In this document: piece by piece, positions 29,211 through 39,298 of the stretch
Position numbering within the stretch: the first letter of the stretch is position 1
Layout of the letters: each line of letters starts with the position of its first letter
Source: Pavlovales sp. CCMP2436
Lineage: Eukaryota > Haptophyta > Pavlovophyceae > Pavlovales
Reading direction: 5' to 3'
DNA: 56,591 nucleotides
NCBI GenBank assembly: GCA_026770615.1
Contig: MU631511.1
Span: 106,619 to 163,209, forward strand
Notes under the pieces: model-generated
Database searches by the model: none
Told to the model about the DNA's origin: nothing
Seen by the model: only the letters and a program-made list of their open reading frames with translations
Made by a program: the position numbers and the translations under genes

Positions 29211-29236
29211 AGGCTGTACCCGTATTTCCGGGTACA
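29211..29236 (+). repeat. Hairpin after the retroelement ORF
   Basis: GCTGTACCCG TATTT CCGGGTACAGC: a 10-11 bp stem and a 5-nt loop, in the position where the other family copies carry a stem-loop behind the stop codon. Confidence 0.7.
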
Positions 29237-29550
29237 GCATAGCACGGTTCAGGCTATACAGAGGTTTTTGCGTGTATATGTTGTTGTAATTATGCGCAGG
29301 ATCGCGGCGGCGCGATGCGACGACGAGCAAGGTTCGTGGCGGAGAGACGACGCGGGGAGTAAGATAGCACATGAGACGACCGATGCGCTGACCCTCCCAT
29401 GTCATGCCCGTACGCATTCGGGCTGCAAGTTGGGGGACGTTAAAAGAACTATTAAAAAAAAATCTCGCTACGCTCGTTCCGTGCGTGGAAAATACAAAAG
29501 CGCCACACATTTTTAAAAAGCCAGGAATTCAAATTTTTGTGGTTTGAACA

Positions 29551-32019
29551 ATGGTAGGCGGCGACCCGGGTGAGGAGGGGGGGGGGAGGGAGGCGATCCT
29601 CTTCGAACTGGACGAGGCCCGAAGGCAACGCAACGAGTTCCGCGGCAACTTTGAGGCGCTGCGCGCCGAGACGCTCAAGCTCGCGCTCGAGCTCGAGGGC
29701 GCGCGCGCCGATGCCGCCTCGGCGATGGACGAGCGCGGGCGGATGGGCGGCGAGTTCGAGGCCATGCGCTCCGACCTGGTGCGCGAGCTCGAGGCGCGCG
29801 ACGCGGAGCTCGAGGCAATCCGTGCACAGGCGATACCGCTGAATGAGGCCGAAGCGATGCGCGCCGACCTCGAGACCGGCTGGGGCGCGCGCCTCGGTGC
29901 GGCTGAGGAGGAGATCGGGCGCGGGCGCGAGGCGCTCGAGCGCGCGCGGCGCAACGGCAAGCAGGCCGTCGCCGACGCCGAGGCGCGCGCAGTACAGAGC
30001 GTGAGTAAGACGGCCACGCGCGAGCTGCGGCTCGAGTCGGAGCTCAACGACGCGCGCGCGCAGATCGAGCGGCTGCGGCGCGCTGCCGACGGCGACGGCT
30101 CGTCGGGCGTGCTCGGCGGTGAGCGACTGCGCGCGCTGCAGCGCGAGCGGCTCGAGCTGCAGCTGCGCGCCGATTCGCTGCGCGATGAGAATGACTCGCT
30201 GCGCGCCGAGATGGACGCTGCGCTCGCCGATGCCGAGGCGCGGGTTCGCGCCGCCGCCGCCGTCGCCAACGACGAGCGCGCGTCCGCGCAGGTGGCGCGC
30301 GCGGAGCTGGCCTCGCTCACGCGGCGGGTGGCGTCGCTCGGCTCGGAGCTTGAGAGCGCCACCGCTGCACATGAGCGTGCTCACGCGTACTTGCTTGGGC
30401 TCGAGGTGGAGCTGCGCAGGGCGCGCGACGAAACCGACTCGAGCTCGCACAAGCTGAGCTCCGTCGCCGCCGCGGCCGAGCTGCGCGCGGTCGAGGCGGC
30501 GCGCGCGGCGGACCGCGCGCGCGACGAGGGTGGCCACCGCGCCTCCGAACTCCAGCAGCAGCTCAACGCGCTGCGCGCGGCGCACGGTGCGCTGCAGGCC
30601 AGGCTTTTGCACGCAGACGCGGCGACGGAGGAGGCTGTCTCGCGTGCGCGCGAGCAGGCCAAGGCGGAGGCGCGCAAGGCCCTCGCCGAGCGCGTGGCCA
30701 ACGACGCGGTCTCGGCCGAGAACACGCAGCCGGGCTCGCGTGCCGTGGTGGAGTCGCTGCTCGTCGTGGCGCAGCCGAGCCGCGCCGAGGCGGAGGAGCG
30801 CGCGCGTGGCACGGCCGAGCGGCTGCGCGAGCGCGAAGGCGAGCTGGCGGCCGCGCGCGCCGCCGAGCGCGCGCAGGCCGACGCGGCGGCCGAGGCCAAG
30901 ACGAGCGCCGTGCGCGCCGAGGTCGAGGCGAGCTACGCCAAGCGCGAGGCGGCGGAGGCGGCCAAGGCGGCCGAGCGGCTGGGCAAGGCGCTGCGCAGAG
31001 CCGAGCGCGCAGCGGAGGAGGCGAAGGTGGCCTACGCGGGCGAGCGGCGGGCGCACTCGCTGCTTAAGTCCAAGGTGCTGCGCGCGGAGCAGCGGCGAGC
31101 CGAGCGTCGCGACGCCGAGCGCAAGGCCGCCACGGAGCATGCGCTCGCGGCCGCCGCGCCGCGCGCGCCGCTGCTGCCCTTCGCGTACGGCGGTGCTGTG
31201 AGTGGCGGAGGAGGCGCGGGCGACCTGCTCGCGAGCGGCGCGCGGCCGCCGCCCATCTCCGCGCGCCTGGCCGAGCTGAGCGCAGCCGCGGAGGACAGCG
31301 CAGCCGCAGCGCTAGGCGCACTGCACGGCGACGGCGGGGGTCTGGCGGGTTCCGTGAGCGCCGGCGCGGCAGAACGAGCGCTAGGCTTGGCGACGGCCAG
31401 CGGCTCGCAGTTGGCGCAGTTGCTGATGGGCGGAGGCGGCAGAACGAGCGCGCACGCGAGCAGCCACAGCAGCCCGCACGAGTGCAGCGCAGGTGCGACA
31501 CCCGCCCTGCCCTCGCCACCTCCGCCAGTTTTCGGAGAGTATGCGCGCACGCCGTGCGAGCGCACCTCACCCGCCCCACCCGCGCTCCACCGCTGCCCCC
31601 ACCTGCCGCCCCGCCGTGATCAGCCCCGAGCAGCGCGACTCTACGCACGCAGCCCTACCACACGCACACGCACGCCAGCAGCAGCGCCTCGGCGCGCGTG
31701 CCCTCGCTTGGCGGGTGCACCTCTCCGCTCGCAGCCTCGGCTGGCACCCCTTCGCTCGGCGGCGGCAACCCGGCGGCGGAGGCGGAGGCGATCGCCGCGC
31801 GCGACCGCAACCTGCGCGCCGAGCTCGACGGCATCAAGGTGCCCCGCGCACGCGGACCCACTCACCCACTCACCACCCACTCACCCACTCACCCACTCAC
31901 TCGCACCCGCCCGCACCCGCTCTCCGCTGCTCTCTCCGCTGCTCTCTCCGCATCGCCTGCACCCCCCTCCCCTCCCTGCACCACGCGGCTGACAGCTGGA
32001 TGCCTCCCCCCCATTTTAA
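29551..32019 (+). CDS. Long coiled-coil protein (hypothetical), 3 exons
   Basis: ATG 29551 opens a 1.94-kb exon (to 31492). I place exon 2 at 31624-31838 and a last short exon at 31996-32019 (stop TAA); phases agree, but the last two junctions are inferred. Residues from about 15 to 545 are almost unbroken Ala/Glu/Arg/Leu heptad-like coiled coil (LRAETLKLALELEGARADA, ERLRALQRERLELQLRADSL). The rest is Ser/Gly/Pro-rich, followed by a final helix (AIAARDRNLRAELDGIK). No catalytic domain. Such proteins are usually cytoskeletal, centrosomal or Golgi scaffolds, but the sequence does not say which. The long minus-strand frame here is an antisense shadow. Confidence 0.75.
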
Positions 32020-33550
32020 CCCCCCCCCCCGACGCTTATCGCGTCCACCTCACTTCCATTCGCAACGACGACTACTGGACGTGCACAGAGCCGCATCGCA
32101 GCCTGTACGACCTCGACCGACATCGCTGGCAGCAAATGAGGCTGCTGTACGTGTGCTGCCTGCTGGTGTGAGGCACCGCTGTGAGAGTTATTTGCTTTAT
32201 AATCGGATTGTCGATTGATATTCGATGCAGATAAGTGCAATGAAGTATTCACTTTTAAACTGGTATAAAAAGAGGACCCATACAACGGATCGTTCGGTTG
32301 GGGGGGTCACGCCTTGTCGGCCTCCTTTCACTCCGCGATGAAGATTGAAGTCGCGAACGAGGTGGTCTAGCAGGTGGCCTTCGGCTTAAGCTCGAGCTCG
32401 GCCGCACGCGCGACCGCCGACCGCCACGCGACCGGCCACGCGCTCGACAACCTCCGCGGCGCGTGGTGGGTCGGCCTTGACCCACCACCATTCCGTAATC
32501 GTATTCGATCGTGCAGTCCGCTCCCAAGGTCTGGACCTGTCCTCAACTCGCTTTGGTTGTAAAAAATAGTTTTACTCTTTCGGTGAATATGTGAGTCTCA
32601 AGATATTGCGACGGTACCTGCCCGTACTTTGCTTGTGCTTCGATCGGCCAAACGTTACATACTGATTTGCCGGTGGTCAAGGTTGTTTGATGTTTCCCAT
32701 AGGGTCACGATCACCTCTCACCGGTGAGAGGTGACCCGGTGATAGCAACCCCCCTGTTCGTTTGAGTTTTTTTTTTTGAGAAATGATATTAAATCCTGGT
32801 GAACCTATGAAATGTTCTCTGGTACCCAGCTCGCACCCGGTTATTTGTCGGCGCGCGGCGGCCGGTACAAACAATATAAACTGTATGTGAATGCATGGCT
32901 CAATAGGTAAAAAACGAAACCAGTTTGGAAACACTCAGTTCATAAATAGCCATAGGTAAAAACTCAAAACAGTTTGGAAACACTAGTTTATAAATAAACT
33001 GCTCCACAAACCGAACACGCCCCCCGCCCAACCCGCTTCCGCTGTCCTCCTCGCACATGCGGCACGAGCCGCCGCCCGAGCCGCCGCACAAGCCGCACAA
33101 GCCGCCGCCCGTCCCGCACGAGACGCCGCACGCGCCGCACGAGCCACCGCCCGCGGCCCGTCCCGCACGAGCCGCCGCACGTCCTCCACGAACGGCGCGA
33201 GCACGAGCCGCCGCCCGAGCCGCACGCGCCGCACGCACGCGCCGCACGCTGGAAAATTTGAAAGGGAGACTCCTAAGGTGCGAATTTAACGTGACACACG
33301 CGCGTAGCGCCGCACTCTTCCCCGCGAGATGAAATAGGCGTCAGCCGGCCGGTCACATGCCCCCATGCCCTCTTATACCTCCCTCTGCAGGTGCGTAAGT
33401 ACTGGAAAGATTTGCTCGGAGACGCCGAGTAGATTGCCACGGCCTACCGCAAATTTGGTGTCTTTGTGAGCGACGGAAGCAAGGCGCAGACATCAAGAGG
33501 CGCCAGCGACGGTGGTGGACACTTTCCGCCGCCGTCGACGCCCTGACGGG
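32020..33550. other. Mostly non-coding stretch
   Basis: The 3' flank of the coiled-coil gene. It contains a perfect palindrome (32711-32734) and a GCCGCACGAGCC-type repeat tract (33050-33250) whose translation is only RAA/RAR repeats. A piece at 33390-33480 reads VRKYWKDLLGDAE and then a stop, possibly an exon relic. Confidence 0.5.
32711..32734. repeat. Perfect 24-bp palindrome
   Basis: Arm TCACCTCTCACC followed directly by its reverse complement, with no spacer. It may be a factor site, a replication-slip product or an element tip; the context does not help. Confidence 0.7.
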
Positions 33551-33551
33551 T

Positions 33552-33857
33552 ATGTGTGCACCTTCACTTGTATGCACGCAGGACGCAGCTAATCACTTAT
33601 CTTATCCCATATTCCGCGCATCAATACCGGACAGAGGAGTGGCGACGAAGGCGCGCGCCGCCAATCGGCCAGCCCAGCGCAAGGCGGCAGAGAAGCGCGC
33701 GCGCAAGGCGGAGGCGGCGGCGCGCGCGCCCTTGCGCGAGGCGGTTGCGCGGCTCGAAGCGCGGCCGCCAAGTCACTGCCGCCGGAGCGCGGAGCGCGGG
33801 CAGGCAACAGAACATGAAAGGACAGAAAAAGGACGACGGCAATCAATCGTTAAGTAG
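33552..33857 (+). other. Basic Ala/Arg-rich open frame
   Basis: About 100 codons ending TAG 33857, with RKAAEKRARKAEAAARAP, a charged helical stretch. It may be a small exon or chance. Unrecognised. Confidence 0.2.
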
Positions 33858-33869
33858 TAAAGGTATTAT

Positions 33870-34036
33870 GTAACTCGAAAGTAATAGCTTAATAGTAGAC
33901 TAATCTTGCGCTACAACAGTTACATCTCTCTCTTTTTGTTTAAAGATATAATTTGAATAAGTTTTTCGAGTAGGCCTCTCTTCGTCGTCGGTACATAACG
34001 ACGTGATGGACGTAACTCGAAAGTAATAGCTTTATA
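33870..34036 (+). repeat. AT-rich direct repeats flanking non-LTR copy B (left side)
   Basis: GTAACTCGAAAGTAATAGCT occurs at about 33871 and 34014. The stretch 33900-33962 (TAATCTTGC...AAGATATAATTTGAATAAG) is repeated in the same direction at 37886-37950, immediately on the other side of copy B. Confidence 0.75.
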
Positions 34037-34380
34037 GTGTAAGTTTCTAGTTAAACGTCCGTCCCCGGAAGGATCTCGCTGGATTTAAATGTTGAAAAAA
34101 AACACTCAGATCCAGGGATCCACCCCGAGCACACGGATACCGTCCCCACCGCTGATCAGTTCAGCCACACGACGATCGACGACTGTCGACTCTCGACTGG
34201 CACGCTGACTGACCTCCACTGCTCTCCCTCGCGTCGTCTGAAAATGCAGCACCGTCTGCGAGTGCGGCCCACCTTCGCGCATCTCAAACATTACTTTCTC
34301 GCTAGCCTGGCTCGCATATGTTGATATTTTTGACCGGGGGCAAAAACCACAAATATACACGGCTTATTTGCTGGCCCAAT

Positions 34381-35907
34381 CTATCCCACCCCTTGACGGG
34401 GGTGGGCCTCGGGCGCAGGACTTTGGGTTGCGGGGTGTGGCGGGCTTGCTGGCTCATGTTTGCGTTTTGAAGACTTTGAGCTTGCTGGCTCATGTTTGGT
34501 TTTAGGTTTTTTGTCGCCCGAGTGGTGTGACAGCGTGGGTGACTGGCCGGTTTCAAGGGCCCGTTTGGTTGCTGAGCGCAGTGTGCGTGAGTGGTGCATG
34601 AATATGAAGGACTTGTCATGGATCAGTGCGTGCATGCGTGACGGGCCTGCTGCGGATTCGTGGTTAAAGGCGGGACTGGCTGGTCCTGTTTTGGGTTCGG
34701 TGGGACTGGCTGCTCCTCGTAGCAATGAGGTTTTGGTTCGAGACGGTCTCTGGTTGCGCTTTTCCACGTTTGATGCGCGTAAGCGTTGCTGGCCTCGGCT
34801 GCGCCTGAGGGTGGGCTTCGGCTGCATGGAGGGTGTGGTCGGGTTTACACCTGTTAATGAATCTTCACTATTCGAAGGTTCGTTGCGCATTAGGCATCTT
34901 CGTTTGGCAGGGGTGGTCAGTGCACTGGTGTCCGTTGGGGGTATGGGCTCTTGCTGTATAGGTGGTATGGCCGTTGGGGATACGGGCTCATACTGAGCGA
35001 TGCTGTCCGTTGGGGGTATAGGCTCACACCGCAGAAATGGTATAGCCGCTGGTGCCTCGATTTGGGCGATGCTGTCCGTTAGAGGTATGGGCTCATACTG
35101 CATATGTGGTATGGCCGCTGGTGCTTCGTTTCGAGCCATACTGTCCGTTGGGGGTATGGGCTCATATTGCATAGGAGGTAAGGCTGATGGTTCCTTGTTT
35201 TGAGCGATGCTGTCCGTTGGGGGTATGGGCTCGCATTGTATAGGTGGTATTGCCGCTGGTGCTGTGTTTTGATTCAGTTTCCTTGCTGCCCGCCCAGCTG
35301 TCTGGGCGGCCCACATGGCTGCCTTAAACTTATACGCGTCGTATAGAGATATATTGTCCTTGGTTGACGCCGCTGATGCTTCGATTGCCGCTTCGCGTGA
35401 CTTGTGCATTCTGAGGCTATGGCGTAGGAGAGTGTAGTGTAAGTCGCCGGGCTTGGGTGCGTCACCGGTGTCGATGTCCTTCTTTCTGAGCTCTTCTTTG
35501 ACACTTAATCCTACCCTTCCGGTGAAGTAGTCCGGCCGAGATATCATGTGTGTCGCCATTGATTTTGATTTGGCGGGTCCCAGGCTCGGGGACAGTTCCT
35601 TGCAGAGGGAGCAATGGAGGTCGCGGCGGTGCTTTTTCGTTGACGAGCACTCGTGGTATAAGTGATGCTTTGTGTCTTGTGAGTTGAGTGCTTTGCGTAG
35701 AGGGCAGATGAGGCCCATTGTTTCGGACTTTCCGTCATTGGTAATTGTAGTGGTGGCCATCGCCGGAAACTCTGCTGCCCACTCGGCATTGTGGCGGTAT
35801 GATCCGAGTATCAATCTGGCCATGTGTTTGGTGTACTTTTCCGTGGGTCGCTGTTGGCCCCTAACTCGTGAGAGGCGCAGAGCCGTCGTGCTTTCTTTTG
35901 ACCACAT
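34381..35907 (-). pseudogene. Copy B: zinc-finger region and repetitive tail ORF
   Basis: 508 codons open. Order: end of the RNase H domain (WSKESTTALRL), HMARLILGSYRHNAEWA, a Cys/His cluster, HSLRMHKSREAAIEASAAST, about six imperfect 22-residue repeats, then Lys/Ser/Pro-rich basic repeats (KTKHEPASSKSSKRKHEPAS). The start here is artificial, because the reading frame enters from the upstream RNase H region past the 111-bp insertion. Confidence 0.7.
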
Positions 35908-35922
35908 GGCTTCTACATTGGC

Positions 35923-36033
35923 ATATAACTACTATATTAATGTAGGGGGGTTCGGGCTAGAGGTACGTTTCAAGTTCAAGTCAGGCTGATCTTAGCGCTC
36001 CGACGCAGGCTCCTACGCGTTACGCCGAAGTAA
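35923..36033. mobile_element. 111-bp short interspersed insertion with 14-bp TSD
   Basis: GCTTCTACATTGGC is present on both sides (35909-35922 and 36034-36047). The uninterrupted site is seen in copy C (GGCCAATGTAGAAG, about 42367). The insert starts ATATAACTACTATATTAATG and ends CGCCGAAGTAA; another copy lies at 14862-14954. No ORF, no TIR. The long TSD and lack of TIR suggest L1-type target-primed insertion, that is, a very short SINE. Confidence 0.9.
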
Positions 36034-37884
36034 GCTTCTACATTGGCTATTCTACCTATGCCGGGGGCATGTTTGACGGGGCCTCTCTTCTCTAGGCGAT
36101 CCCTCGCAACTCTGTTTATTAGCGCATGGCGTGCTGCTCGTTGGTCGGATGTGATGATGTCTCCTGTCGCAGTGGCCGCTATTGCCCAGCGCGGGCCGTG
36201 AGCGTGTTTTTTGTGAGCTGTACTATGGCGGCTTCTCTGTGTACTGCTACTGCCTTTGAGCCCCAGTCGCTCAATGCGTTCTGCACGAGCTTTATGACAG
36301 CCGGAGGTTGGAGGTGGGGAGGCAACTCAGCCTGGCTGCGCCAGTTGTCGCCTCGTGTGGAGATGAAAAGCCGGGTCACTTTCTTTAGCGCCTCTACTGT
36401 CACTATTCTAGCTCTCGAGGCGTCATCGTGACGTACCGCTCCCGGGGTATGTAGAATTCTGGCTACTTCATCATCCGATTTGAAATGAGCCGCAGTGTGA
36501 GTTGCATCCTGTAGCGTCCGTGCGCCTCGTCACGTTATTTGAGGCTGAGTAGGCGGTAGAAGTGAGGGTTTGCATCATAGCTCGTGGGATCCCTTAACCC
36601 GTGTGGTAGGGGGTTGCGGTCTAGGTGCCGTCTGTGCCAGTCTAGGCGTTTTACGCCTGTGTCATGGTCCCATCCGATGAATAGCTCTTGCTCGTGAGTC
36701 AGTGCTTGTAAAGCCAGTGTGACCGCATTGCATTCTGCGTTGACAACCGTTTGATCGCCTGAGAATATGCAGGTGAGGATATGTGCCTCTGGAGCATGTG
36801 TCGTGCCGCGGATGTGGTGTGATGAGAACGGTCAGGATACCCAGCATGCTCTGCCCGCTCACGAGCAGCGCCACTGCTTGCGCCGTGGCGAGCAGTGGCG
36901 TACGTAAAAACACGCCGCACCGGCTGCTCGAGCCTCGCCGTCTTCATCAGGTTTGATAAATGAACCGTCGACCCCGACATGTGGGGTGCACAATTGTGGT
37001 TTCTCCGCTGTCGGTGGTTGATGTCTGAGTGCATGTGCGAGTGTTGTGTGGCGTGTGACGAACCGGAAACACATAGGTCCGCATAATGCCGACGTGAGTG
37101 AGTGCAGGCAGGATTTCCCGTAATATTTCCAGCTGCTCCAGGTGTTTTAATCGCCTAAATGTTGATTCCTGTGTGAACAGGGTCTTGGCTGCTTTTGCTA
37201 CTGCAGCCGTGTTTGCATGCATCGGTAGGGCATTTTGAAGAGCAATAAGCAAATCCCTTATAACGCTGCCGCATGTCCTTAATATGTCTTCTTCGGCTGC
37301 ACTTATGGCTGTCAATTGTCTGTCTGTGACACTTAAGTTGGGGGCATTCAAAAGTTGTGTCCTTCGGCGTCTGGGGCACCTCTATGTGTGGGAAGTTTGT
37401 ATCCCTTGATGGTAGGCAGATGCAGGCTTTCTGGGTGGGGTTTCCTTGATCATCACTGACTGTCTGAACTGGTGGTTTGGGTCCCAGTGCTCTGGCAACT
37501 AGGTAGTACCGAGGTGTGAAAGCACTTCTTGGCGTTAAACTCCATGGTGTAGGTCGCAAGGAAGCGGTCTGCTATTTCTATCATGGCCTGTGCAGTGCAT
37601 GCATTTTCTGTAAAGAGTGCTAAATCGTCCATGTATGCCTAGTATTTAAGAGGGTTGCACGGCTTTCTGTGAGTGTGGCCTGGCGGTGGAGTCGGTTGGT
37701 AGCCACCTGGCTGCTTATCCAGCTGGCGGTGAAGTATGTTCATAAATAAGCAATACGTGATCGGGCTGAGCGGGAAGCCTTGCTTGCACCCCGTGGAAGT
37801 TAGAACCGGGTGCTTTGATCTGCCGTAGTCTGTTCGCACATGTGCCCCCGTGCATGTCTGGAGCATGCGAACGCGTCGTAAACT

Positions 37885-37980
37885 AGTTAATCTTGCACTA
37901 TAACAGTTAGATACTCTCCTTTTCTCGAAGATATAATTTGAATAAGTTTCGCACACTTTTTGCACGTGAATGTTAGCCAT
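37885..37980 (+). repeat. AT-rich repeat on the right flank of copy B
   Basis: Same-direction match to 33900-33962. The pair brackets copy B, so it is either an unusually long, decayed target duplication or a pre-existing local repeat. Confidence 0.7.
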
Positions 37981-38149
37981 ACAGGGGATCGCGGGCAATA
38001 AGAAACCGTCGTGTTAAGAAACTGAGCCTCGTTTTTTAGCCCTTCAATCGTAATTTTAACCAAAATTTAACCCTTGTTAGTATGAAATTTGCTAAGAAAC
38101 TCAGCCTCAGCCTCAAAACTCGCCGTTCTTATTGCCCGCGATCCCCTGT
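37981..38149. mobile_element. Small TIR element (MITE), copy 2
   Basis: Perfect 24-bp terminal inverted repeats (37981-38004 and 38126-38149). The 169-bp AT-rich interior has no ORF. It carries CTCAGCCTCAGCCTCAAAA near one end, in inverted orientation to the same word in copy 1. Confidence 0.9.
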
Positions 38150-38280
38150 GTGAAAGTCAGAGTCAAAGTCAGAGTCAGAGTCAAGGTGATAGGCCGTAAA
38201 AACATGTAGCTGCTCAAAAACTTGTGAACCAGCCCCAGGTCCGTAGGATCCTCAATCACCTCCCAGCCGTGGTCGGTATC

Positions 38281-38692
38281 ATATTAGGAAACGGACAATC
38301 ACTGGATGAACAACAACATGATTCATAGCATAGCCACCATCCTCTGCGTCGACATAGCAGTAGCCACGCACCACGCCGACGAAAAGAAAGTCCACCGAAC
38401 CCTGAAACTCTACCGCGCAGGCCCACCCTGGACACCCACCAACGGCGCACCAACGATCACAGAAGCCCCAGCACCACTCACAGGAGGCTGCCCATGGACA
38501 CAAGAAGCATCAAGAACCGGAAACACAAAAGGAGGGAAACCACGCAAACAGCCAGCACACGCCATAACCACACTCATGCGCTCACCCAGAATGGCAGGCA
38601 CAGAACCAATACCGATTCGAGTCATACACACTGACATCACTACTCACTTTCGAGGAACCCAAGCTCGCACACACAACCAACAGACCTTATGA
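38281..38692 (+). pseudogene. Upstream coding fragment of non-LTR copy C
   Basis: The open frame from ATG 38306 (NNNMIHSIATILCVDIAVAT) is related to 15955-16035. It has the AC-rich base use of the family and stops at TGA 38692. I cannot identify an endonuclease in it; a SINE-like head (38736-38850) separates it from the reverse transcriptase part. Confidence 0.45.
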
Positions 38693-38735
38693 TGTATAGT
38701 ATGTTGATGAGGAAAGGAAGTTTATTCATTTAAAA

Positions 38736-38850
38736 GGAGGATTATTTAGTCACCCTGTTTGGCCGGCTAGAGACCCCTCGTTGGAAATCGTGGCCGGGGG
38801 AAGGAGATAGCAGCCGCCCCCGTGAATAAGGGCTGGTTCGGCGAGCTGCG
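38736..38850 (+). mobile_element. SINE-like head inside the 5' part of copy C
   Basis: GGAGGATTATTTAGTCACCC...GGCGAGCTGCGCA is a diverged form of the unit start at 17627 and 15411. It is either inserted in the element, or the SINE borrowed this part of the element. Confidence 0.5.
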
Positions 38851-39298
38851 CACACAGCCTCAGCACCCCGGAGTAGCTCCGAATAACAGCGACCAGATTG
38901 CACGGGAACCCTACCGTCCCACAGTAGCAACCCTCAGGACTCTGCCCGTCCCAAAACTACAGCTCTACGCCACCGAACTCAGGAAGCACATGGCAATATG
39001 CTGCGCCAAAAAGGAGGCAGCTCAAATAATAGCCATCAAAGTAGCGGACGACAGACTCCAGAAGGCAATTACCACGGGCCTGTTCCGGGCCGCCACGAAC
39101 AACGCGAGGAAGCTCCTCTACCCCCGGCCCATGCAACAGGGGGTTCACATGCTGAGACACCAGACAACCGGGAAAGTGACAACAAAAACATCTGAAGTAA
39201 CCGCCATCGCCACGGATTATAATCGGACCCTGCTGGGCACCACTCCCCCCACCCCCCCCCGCGGGTATGCCATGGCAGGACATAAATCAATGGCATGA

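Larger units (their letters stand above)
34037..37884 (-). mobile_element. Non-LTR retrotransposon family, copy B (5' truncated, decayed)
   Basis: On the minus strand: partial reverse transcriptase from RRVRMLQTCTG (37880) with GCKQGFPLSPITYCLFMN, RNase H region (HVGVDGSFIKP), zinc-finger-like CPLRK...HHLYHEC, and the tail ORF (35907-34381). The tail has six or so 22-residue repeats (SIAQ.EAPAAIP.MQYEPIP) and basic repeats. The 3' UTR has the family hairpins, ending at 34037. Several frameshifts and stops kill it, and a 111-bp element (35923-36033) interrupts it. Confidence 0.85.

Noticed and set aside
29452..31140. 562-codon minus-strand open frame
   Set aside because: Antisense of the coiled-coil exon; third-position GC bias keeps the opposite strand open. 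The plus strand has the heptad pattern and an ATG.
33050..33250. Arg/Ala-repeat protein
   Set aside because: Translation of a degenerate GCCGCACGAGCC repeat; no non-repetitive coding sequence attached.
34460..35203. Plus-strand frames across LINE copy B
   Set aside because: Antisense of the tail ORF repeats of the minus-strand retroelement.
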